Below, in pieces: positions 1-5,166 of a stretch of 23,987 nt of DNA. Position 1 is the first letter of the stretch. Each line of letters starts with the position of its first letter. The stretch is from Spirochaetales bacterium (GTDB lineage: Bacteria > Spirochaetota > Spirochaetia > SZUA-6 > DRHE01), in NCBI GenBank assembly GCA_011049745.1, contig DRHE01000050.1, positions 1 to 23,987 on the forward strand, in the 5' to 3' direction. The notes below the pieces were generated by a model. That model saw only the letters and a program-made list of their open reading frames with translations. It searched no databases and was not told the DNA's origin. A program made the position numbers and the translations under genes.

Positions 1-752
1 ACCAATCTGAGCAGAGTTTCTCGCTTCTGATATCTACTGTTCGCATCCAGATAGTAAAGAATCTTGTCCCCATTTGGATTGTGGATTTGCTCATTTCTCA
101 GTACCCGATGAATTTGGGTAAGCCTTTCCATATCTTGCTGGAGCATCTCAGCCTGATCGCCTTGCTGGCCCAACTTAATCTTGAGAAGGAAGTGTCCCCG
201 ATGGACCAGGATCAGCAATTCTTCCATATCGACATTATAGGTAATCAACGGCACATGGACTAAAGCAGTCTGCTGGAAAGATAAAATATGCTGTAGCGGA
301 TCGGGAAGTATATCTGAAAAACGCTCATTTCCCATCTCATCAGCGTACAACTTCCAAAAGGCTAAATCTAGAGATACCAGAGTATTGAGGGTAAAGGTTC
401 GGCTTAAGTCCTTTCGGCCGGTTATCCGGCAACCGAATGTATGCAGCTCAGTGAGGATGCTCTGAATGGCCTCAATAGGATTCCGGAATGTCTGTCCACG
501 GGCCAGTTGTGCTCCCCGTTCAGCCATAGCCGCCATCAGTATATTACCACCAGTCTCAGAGCAAGAAAAAAACACCTTTGGATCTGACCAAAGAACGGCG
601 CTCCCGCCTATAGCAGTAGCTCTCCGTCCACTTTCACTGAGAAGAGTCATTACATTGATCCATTTCTCAGTGAAAAATCCACCTTTGAAGTGAAACGGAC
701 GAACAAGGGGTTCTCGCTCTACCGCAAAGCTGTAATCATTGAAACATAGCAT
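1..752 (-). CDS. Enolase-superfamily protein (mandelate racemase/muconate lactonizing-like), C-terminus cut by window edge
   Basis: Reading the minus strand from the ATG at 752 gives 250 codons without a stop, running off the left edge, so the C-terminal part is missing. A TGA two codons upstream in the same frame fixes this as the first possible start. The product begins MLCFNDYSFAVEREPLVRPF and lacks a signal peptide. Near the end I see FLLKIKLGQQGD (a KxK motif) and then YLDANSRY (a DxN motif), in the order and spacing of the second and third barrel strands of the enolase superfamily, where the lysines act as base and the Asp starts the metal-binding triad. The capping-domain residues before it are not distinctive. 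Members such as Ala-Glu epimerase or MLE act on carboxylates through an enolate; the substrate here cannot be told. Only the N-terminal two thirds are visible, so family assignment is good but not certain. Confidence 0.72.
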   Translation of the reverse strand, partial: MLCFNDYSFAVEREPLVRPFHFKGGFFTEKWINVMTLLSESGRRATAIGGSAVLWSDPKVFFSCSETGGNILMAAMAERGAQLARGQTFRNPIEAIQSILTELHTFGCRITGRKDLSRTFTLNTLVSLDLAFWKLYADEMGNERFSDILPDPLQHILSFQQTALVHVPLITYNVDMEELLILVHRGHFLLKIKLGQQGDQAEMLQQDMERLTQIHRVLRNEQIHNPNGDKILYYLDANSRYQKRETLLRL

Positions 753-852
753 ACGTCACTCTACCCAACCCAATAGGGCTTGTCCAGGTTCAAATCTTGT
801 TATCAAATTGATATAATTATCATAAGCGCTGTCCTAATCAAAATGCGAACTC

Positions 853-881
853 TTGAATATCAGACTCTGATATAATATACT
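853..881 (+). promoter_or_regulatory. Predicted sigma70 promoter for the comF-like gene
   Basis: TTGAAT at 853-858 and TATACT at 876-881 are separated by 17 nt. Transcription would begin near 888, only a few codons before the region coding for the conserved ComF N-terminus, so the leader would be very short or absent. Prediction from sequence only. Confidence 0.4.
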
Positions 882-956
882 TCTCTTATCAAAAAGGCAT
901 ATTCAAATACATTTCTGGAAATCTTTTTCCCCGGGAAATGCCTGCTCTGCGGTGAA

Positions 957-1595
957 ATGCTCCTGGGCAGGAACCAATCCCTTAAACCGGTCTGCATGTC
1001 ATGTCTGGAAGGGCTTATAACAATAACAGGCAGGCGCTGTCGTGTCTGCAGCAGGGCGCTGATCTCTGAAAAGGATATCTGCACTGCCTGCAGGCAGAGA
1101 GAATACAACTTTAATACCAACTATTCCATTTTTGAGTACAGCGGCGAAATCAAGGAATTGATCTATCAATACAAATTCAGGAGAAGAAAGAGGGTAGCCC
1201 TTATTTTTGCCGGGTTCCTGGCTGAAGCTCTAAAGCGGCTCTATCCCCGATCAATAGTCATACCTGTACCGCCGCGAAAACAGCCATGGGGGCAAAGGGA
1301 CTGGGAGCATGTTGATCTTATTGCTCGCCACCTTGAAGGATTCTATGGAATAGCAGCGGCAAGAATTTTGAAACGCAGTGGGAAAAAAGCGCAGAAGTCC
1401 ATGGATTTCCGGCAGAGAGCGGAAAATATACAAAATGCCATAAGCCTAAAGGGTAATTTGCCAAATACTTCCAGCAACATAGTATTACTCGACGACATCT
1501 TTACCACCGGGGCAACAGGGAATGAATGCGCCCGGGTACTCCGAGCGGCCGGCTGCCGATCCGTTAACCTGGTAACCCTGGCTCTGGATTATTAA
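957..1595 (+). CDS. comF: ComF family phosphoribosyltransferase-like protein (start uncertain, probably further upstream)
   Basis: The protein has the two parts of ComF proteins: a cysteine-rich N-terminal zinc finger (VCMSC, RCRVC, CTAC pairs) and a type I phosphoribosyltransferase domain ending in the PRPP-loop motif VLLDDIFTTGAT, followed by NECARVLRAAG. ComF homologues take part in DNA uptake in competent bacteria, but in most species the role is unproven. The coordinates given start at the first ATG. The same frame is open back to 876 and the codons at 939-953 encode CLLCG, the first zinc-ligand pair expected in this family, preceded by FLEIFFPGK, which also looks homologous. No ATG, GTG or TTG occurs between the in-frame TAA at 873-875 and 957, so translation either starts at a rare codon (for example CTG 915 or ATC 921) or the gene has lost its start. 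The gene is divergent from the enolase-superfamily gene and has no visible terminator. Confidence 0.82.
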   Translation: MLLGRNQSLKPVCMSCLEGLITITGRRCRVCSRALISEKDICTACRQREYNFNTNYSIFEYSGEIKELIYQYKFRRRKRVALIFAGFLAEALKRLYPRSIVIPVPPRKQPWGQRDWEHVDLIARHLEGFYGIAAARILKRSGKKAQKSMDFRQRAENIQNAISLKGNLPNTSSNIVLLDDIFTTGATGNECARVLRAAGCRSVNLVTLALDY

Positions 1596-1625
1596 AATAA
1601 AATATTTTCAGTTTAATTTGAATTC

Positions 1626-1660
1626 TTGATATTTATTTAGAACCATGGTATTATTACCAT
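1626..1660 (+). promoter_or_regulatory. Promoter and palindromic operator of the toxin-antitoxin operon
   Basis: TTGATA at 1626-1631 and TATTAT at 1649-1654 are 17 nt apart, a good sigma70 match. The palindrome ATGGTA-TTAT-TACCAT at 1645-1660 has perfect 6-bp arms and covers the -10 box. Type II antitoxins of the Phd/YefM class normally bind such palindromes and repress their own operon, so this is a likely autoregulatory operator. Confidence 0.6.
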
Positions 1661-1681
1661 AGTCCTTATTAGGAGTTTATT

Positions 1682-1912
1682 ATGGCAATAATAGTTTCAA
1701 AATCAAGCTTCAAACCAAAAGTTTTTGAATATTTCCGGATGGTTGAGAAGACACATAAGGAAATATATATAACAGACCACGGTAAACTAGTACTAAAAAT
1801 TGTTCCTTATGAAAAAAATGATGAGAAAGAAATCAGGGAATTGAGGAATTTGGTGGAAAAATATGATAGCCCATATGAGCCTTTAGATGAAAGGTGGGAT
1901 GCCCAAACATGA
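1682..1912 (+). CDS. Phd/YefM-family antitoxin
   Basis: A 76-residue protein with an N-terminal half of the Phd/YefM type (MAIIVSKSSFKPKVFEYFRM, then ITDHGKLVLKIVPY), the fold that dimerises and binds operator DNA. The acidic C-terminal tail (EKEIRELRNLVEKYDSP to ERWDAQT) is the part expected to wrap around and block the toxin. An AGGAG ribosome-binding site lies 7 nt before the ATG. The stop codon overlaps the toxin start in an ATGA, the usual coupling that keeps antitoxin in excess. A palindrome overlapping the promoter -10 box upstream supports autoregulation. Identification rests on size, fold-like sequence pattern and the toxin partner; this is well supported. Confidence 0.85.
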   Translation: MAIIVSKSSFKPKVFEYFRMVEKTHKEIYITDHGKLVLKIVPYEKNDEKEIRELRNLVEKYDSPYEPLDERWDAQT

Positions 1913-2304
1913 TTGTTTTGGATACCCATATATGGATCTGGTATATTGATAGCCCGGAAATTTTATCCCCAAATGCATTACAGGCAATTGAAAAAGCAAA
2001 GCAAAATGATTCTGTGTATATTTCAAGCATCAGCTCATGGGAAATATATATGCTTGAGAAAAAAGGACGATTAATATTTAAGATCCCTGCTTCTCTTTGG
2101 ATCAAAAAGTGTGAACGTCAATCTTTTTTCCGATTTGTTCCGGTTGATAATGATATTGCAAGACTGGCAGTTGATCTTAATGAGCTGTTACATTCCGATC
2201 CAGCAGACCGTATCATTATTGCGACTGCAAAATCCTTAGGGGTCCCCCTGGTAACAAAAGATGAGAAGATTCTTTCTTATTATGATTTAGAGACAATCAG
2301 GTAG
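1909..2304 (+). CDS. vapC: VapC-like PIN-domain ribonuclease toxin
   Basis: PIN-domain toxins are Mg-dependent RNases that cut tRNA or rRNA when the antitoxin is lost. The 131-residue product shows the expected acidic residues: D5 in VLDTHIWIW, E45 in ISSWEIYML, D97/D100 in SDPADRIIIATA, and D118 in VTKDEKIL. The length is typical. I chose the ATG at 1909 because it overlaps the antitoxin stop as ATGA and starts with the family-typical MIVLDTH; a start at 1894 in the same frame would add MGCPN and lacks support. All active-site acids appear intact, so the toxin is probably functional. No terminator is visible behind it; the sequence that follows is gene debris. Confidence 0.87.
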   Translation: MIVLDTHIWIWYIDSPEILSPNALQAIEKAKQNDSVYISSISSWEIYMLEKKGRLIFKIPASLWIKKCERQSFFRFVPVDNDIARLAVDLNELLHSDPADRIIIATAKSLGVPLVTKDEKILSYYDLETIR

Positions 2305-2313
2305 CTTATATTC

Positions 2314-2540
2314 TTAGAAGCGGAAGACCATACCTAATCCAGGCAGTAGAAATTGAAACCTATTGATAGTCGAAAAACCTGCATCCTTTAGCTCTGAGTC
2401 TATATTCCACATGTAACAGAATAGTAATAGTGGTCTAAATCCTGGTAATCAGTACTGCCGGCATCAACTCTTGATATGGCATCTGCAAACCTCCAATCCC
2501 ATTCCAGCCATTCACTTGTATATTGATTATTTACAATATT
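2314..2540 (-). pseudogene. Possible remnant of an outer-membrane or secreted protein gene (C-terminal end)
   Basis: No intact gene lies here, but the minus strand reads like decayed protein code. From 2540 down, one frame gives NQYTSEWLEWDWRFADAI, SRVDAGSTDYQDLDHYYYS and then a stop at 2400-2402. A second frame takes over and gives NIDSELKDAGFSTINRF, QFLLPGLGMVFRF and a stop at 2314-2316. The final aromatic FRF after alternating hydrophobic residues resembles the last beta strand of an outer-membrane barrel. No start codon or ribosome site is seen. I do not recognise the family. It could be chance, but two adjacent protein-like frames with one shift argue for a broken gene. Confidence 0.3.
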
Positions 2541-2549
2541 TCATTGTAA
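2531..2549. repeat. Short inverted repeat before the SUMF1-like remnant
   Basis: TTACAAT (2531-2537) and ATTGTAA (2543-2549) form perfect 7-bp arms around a 5-nt loop, about 45 nt before the remnant's ATG. It could be an old operator of that gene; AT-rich surroundings make a chance match possible. Confidence 0.3.
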
Positions 2550-2593
2550 TATATCGCTAAAAAGTATAAAAATAAATATTCGAATCTAATACC

Positions 2594-3089
2594 ATGAATA
2601 AGGTAAAAAAGATTTTTATTTCCGCAATAACACTGATATTACTGTCAGCAGGGATGCTCTTTTCCCAGGATAAACCCAGGGTTGCGATGGATTCAAAACC
2701 CTTTTTGGAAGGTGGTAACTCAAAAGCAGTGGCGGGAGGTTATGAGGAGTAACCCATCGAGCTTCGGAGGGGACAATCGGCCTGTAGAGAAAATAAGCTG
2801 GTACGATGCTGTTGAGTTCTGCAACCGGCTGAGCCGAAAGGAGGGGCTAACTCCATGTTACAGCAACGGTGCTGTGAGCTTCAAAGAATCCCAGTACGGA
2901 TATTAAGTGGTGCTGGGCCTGGTATGGGAAAATACAGCTCTTCTTCACAGACCGATCCCAGTGGTCCTTCCGGGGGCTCTGACCGGGTGTATCGAGGCGG
3001 CAGCTGGCTCAACGGTGAATCCTACCTTACTGGAAGAAATTCACTCACTTGACAATATGTTCCCATACTGTTATTCTTTTAGCAGACTT
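2594..3089 (+). pseudogene. Decayed SUMF1/formylglycine-generating-enzyme-like gene with signal peptide
   Basis: The ATG at 2594 begins a signal peptide ([20 protein letters not shown], then MLFSQ), but this frame stops at 2750-2752. A second frame holds the core of an FGE-sulfatase/SUMF1 domain: [35 protein letters not shown] and [12 protein letters not shown], stopping at 2904-2906. A third frame gives KWCWAWYGK, and then the first frame returns with TDPSGPSGGSDRVYRGGSW and stops near 3052; DNMFPYCYSF in yet another register up to 3089 matches the usual C-terminal end. The domain is also too short, with the beginning and parts of the middle deleted. SUMF1-type secreted proteins occur in many copies in spirochaetes; most lack a proven enzymatic role. 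At least three frame changes make a functional product very unlikely, unless these are sequencing errors. Confidence 0.82.
3049..3077 (+). promoter_or_regulatory. Strong predicted promoter of the rimP-nusA-infB operon
   Basis: TTGACA at 3049-3054 is a perfect -35 box; after 17 nt comes TATTCT at 3072-3077, preceded by TG at 3069-3070 (extended -10). Transcription would start near 3084, giving a leader of about 65 nt that contains the hairpin at 3111-3132. The promoter sits inside the 3' end of the SUMF1-like remnant, so its boxes also correspond to old coding sequence. Confidence 0.6.
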
Positions 3090-3110
3090 AAAATTATAAT
3101 CAGCAGCATG

Positions 3111-3137
3111 AAGAGTCGGTAAAGCGGCTCTTTTTTT
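3111..3137 (+). terminator. Intrinsic terminator / attenuator in the rimP leader
   Basis: AAGAGTCG (3111-3118) pairs with CGGCTCTT (3125-3132) around the 6-nt loop GTAAAG, giving 8 bp including one T-G wobble, and the run of seven T at 3131-3137 follows. It ends only about 3 nt before the AGGTGAT ribosome-binding site of rimP. Placed between a strong promoter and the first gene, it is more likely an attenuator than a plain terminator; it would also stop read-through from the accessory region. Confidence 0.75.
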
Positions 3138-3150
3138 ATAGGTGATGGGG

Positions 3151-3606
3151 GTGAACGACTTAGAAGAAACTATATATAATGAGATTGAAGAGGTTATTGC
3201 CGGGATGGGTTTTTCTATAGTGGAATGTAAGCTGGGCAAGAGCAAACATCTCAACCACATTTCCATTGTAGTATTCAGCAAGGAAGGTGTCGGCAGCAAT
3301 GACTGTGCAGCGATTTCGCGTAATATTTACCCCAGATTAGAGATGATTCCCGGTTTACACGACATAGCACTTCAAGTTTCTTCACCCGGCATCAACAGAA
3401 AGATTAAAAGCTCCAGAGAATACTCGATATTCAAGGGGCGGGGAGTAAAACTGCTTACAGAAGCCGGGTCCGATTGGATAAGAGGAATAATTGTAGATTT
3501 TAAGGAAAATATATTAACCCTCGAGCAGGAGCAGGATAGCTTAAGAATCGAGCTTAAGAATATTAGAAAAGCAAGATTGGACTACACACAGGAGGTGGGA
3601 AAATAA
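3151..3606 (+). CDS. rimP: Ribosome maturation factor RimP
   Basis: RimP helps assemble the 30S subunit, acting on the 3' domain with S19. The 151-residue product has the typical length, an N-terminal alpha-beta domain (ETIYNEIEEVIAGMGFSIVE), the family signature IALQVSSPGINRKIKSSREY and a C-terminal SH3-like domain (FKGRGVKLLTEAGSDWIRGI). I place the start at GTG 3151, because AGGTGAT at 3140-3146 lies 4 nt before it and matches the 16S rRNA tail; GTG 3142 or ATG 3145 in the same frame would overlap that site. It is the first gene of the operon, just behind an attenuator-like hairpin, and is followed after 3 nt by nusA, which is its almost universal partner. Confidence 0.93.
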   Translation: MNDLEETIYNEIEEVIAGMGFSIVECKLGKSKHLNHISIVVFSKEGVGSNDCAAISRNIYPRLEMIPGLHDIALQVSSPGINRKIKSSREYSIFKGRGVKLLTEAGSDWIRGIIVDFKENILTLEQEQDSLRIELKNIRKARLDYTQEVGK

Positions 3607-3609
3607 AAA

Positions 3610-5118
3610 ATGTCTTCGAAAATGGCTGATGCTATTAAACAGCTTATTCAGGATCGGGGTATCTCCATTGACCTGGTTATGAGGACAATCGAGGATTCAC
3701 TTCTCGCCGCTTACAAGAAAAAATATGGAGTAGTGGATAATGCTGTTGTTCGTTTCAATGAAGATGTCTCGGAAGTTTCAGTATTCTCTCAAAAGAAAAT
3801 TGTTGAAGAAGTCGAGGATCACGTTCAGGAGATCTCATTGAACGAGGCTTTGCTGCTTAACGAAGAATGCGAAATCGGCGATGAACTGCTAATTGAGATT
3901 GACCCGAAGGAATTTGACCGCAACTCTGTGCAGAGCGCTAAGCAGAAGGCTAAACAGAGCTTAAGAGATATTCAGAAGAACACACTTTACTCGGAATATC
4001 AGGAAAAGTTAGGCGAGATGATTATAAGTTACTATCAGCGGGAACGGAATGGCAATATTTATACTGATCTTGGCAAAACCGAAGGTATTCTGCCTAAGAA
4101 ATACCAATCTCCACGCGAAGTATATCATCCCAATGATCGTATCAGAGCCTTGATTTATGAAGTTACAAAAACTCCAACCGGTCTTCAGATAATCCTGTCG
4201 CGTACTCATACCGATTTTGTTAAGAAAATATTTGAACTGGAAGTTCCCGAGATTTACGACAGGACCATAGAAATATTTAAAATCGTGCGTGAGCCGGGAT
4301 ACAGAACCAAACTCGCTGTCTATTCCAATCGTGAAGATGTAGATCCCGTAGGAGCCTGCGTAGGTTTGAAAGGAGTCCGTATTCAGGCAGTGGTAAGAGA
4401 ACTTGAAGGTGAAAAAATCGACGTACTCAAGTATGATACAGACTCCAGAACCTTCATAAAGAATGCTCTTTCACCGGCCGAGGTGAGCCAGGTGATTATC
4501 CTCGATGAAGCTAAGAAGCAAGCTATGGTTGTAGTGCCGGACAATCAATTCTCCCTGGCAATTGGTAAACAGGGATTGAATGTCAGGCTGGCCAATCGAT
4601 TGGTGGACTGGAATATAGATGTAAAATCTGAATCACAATTCGCTGAGATGGACCTTTCAGTAGAAGCCAAAAGAGCTGTATCAGCACTCTTCGGCGAAGT
4701 TGAGGAGGAAATTGTACGTATCAGCGAATTACCGGGCCTCTCTAAAGCCCTGGCCGAAAAACTGGCCCGCAACAACATCCAGAAGATAGAAGACCTGGTA
4801 ATACTGAGTGAAACAGAAATAGCTTCTCTGAATGAAATATCTACCGAAGAAGCAAAAACAATAAAGCAGATACTTGATGAAAATGTCGAGATCGTTGAAG
4901 AAGAACAAACTACTCAAATCGAAGAGACAGAACTGAGCAGAGCGAACGAAGCAGAAGCAGTCGGAGCAGAAGAAGTAGCAGAAGAGATCCCTGTTGAGGA
5001 GACCTATGAATGCCCCGAATGCGGGCATTCAATAACTTCAGATATGACCTCTTGCCCAAAATGCGGCGTAGGGTTAAGCTTTGAGGACGAAGAAACAGAA
5101 GAGGGAACTGACCGGTAG
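3610..5118 (+). CDS. nusA: Transcription termination/antitermination protein NusA with C-terminal zinc ribbon
   Basis: NusA binds RNA polymerase and nascent RNA and controls pausing, termination and antitermination. The 502 residues show the N-terminal polymerase-binding domain (about 1-130), an S1 domain (about 135-200), two KH domains with FSLAIGKQGLNVRLANRL, then a helix-hairpin-helix segment (ELPGLSKALAEKLARNNIQK) and an acidic linker. The last 40 residues hold CPEC and CPKC pairs at C468, C471, C482 and C485, a zinc ribbon that the E. coli and B. subtilis proteins lack. Ribosome site AGGAGGTG lies before the ATG, inside the end of rimP. NusA often autoregulates its operon by termination in the leader, which fits the hairpin at 3111-3137. 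Assignment is firm; the role of the zinc ribbon is unknown to me. Confidence 0.96.
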   Translation: MSSKMADAIKQLIQDRGISIDLVMRTIEDSLLAAYKKKYGVVDNAVVRFNEDVSEVSVFSQKKIVEEVEDHVQEISLNEALLLNEECEIGDELLIEIDPKEFDRNSVQSAKQKAKQSLRDIQKNTLYSEYQEKLGEMIISYYQRERNGNIYTDLGKTEGILPKKYQSPREVYHPNDRIRALIYEVTKTPTGLQIILSRTHTDFVKKIFELEVPEIYDRTIEIFKIVREPGYRTKLAVYSNREDVDPVGACVGLKGVRIQAVVRELEGEKIDVLKYDTDSRTFIKNALSPAEVSQVIILDEAKKQAMVVVPDNQFSLAIGKQGLNVRLANRLVDWNIDVKSESQFAEMDLSVEAKRAVSALFGEVEEEIVRISELPGLSKALAEKLARNNIQKIEDLVILSETEIASLNEISTEEAKTIKQILDENVEIVEEEQTTQIEETELSRANEAEAVGAEEVAEEIPVEETYECPECGHSITSDMTSCPKCGVGLSFEDEETEEGTDR

Positions 5119-5166
5119 CTTTTAGAGAACTTTTAGTTTAATAGAGATCAACCAAAAAGGTGATTT

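Noticed and set aside
466..693. Plus-strand frame of 75 residues in the first kilobase (also one at 81-263)
   Set aside because: Both lie opposite the long minus-strand enolase-superfamily frame and show no protein-like pattern or ribosome site.
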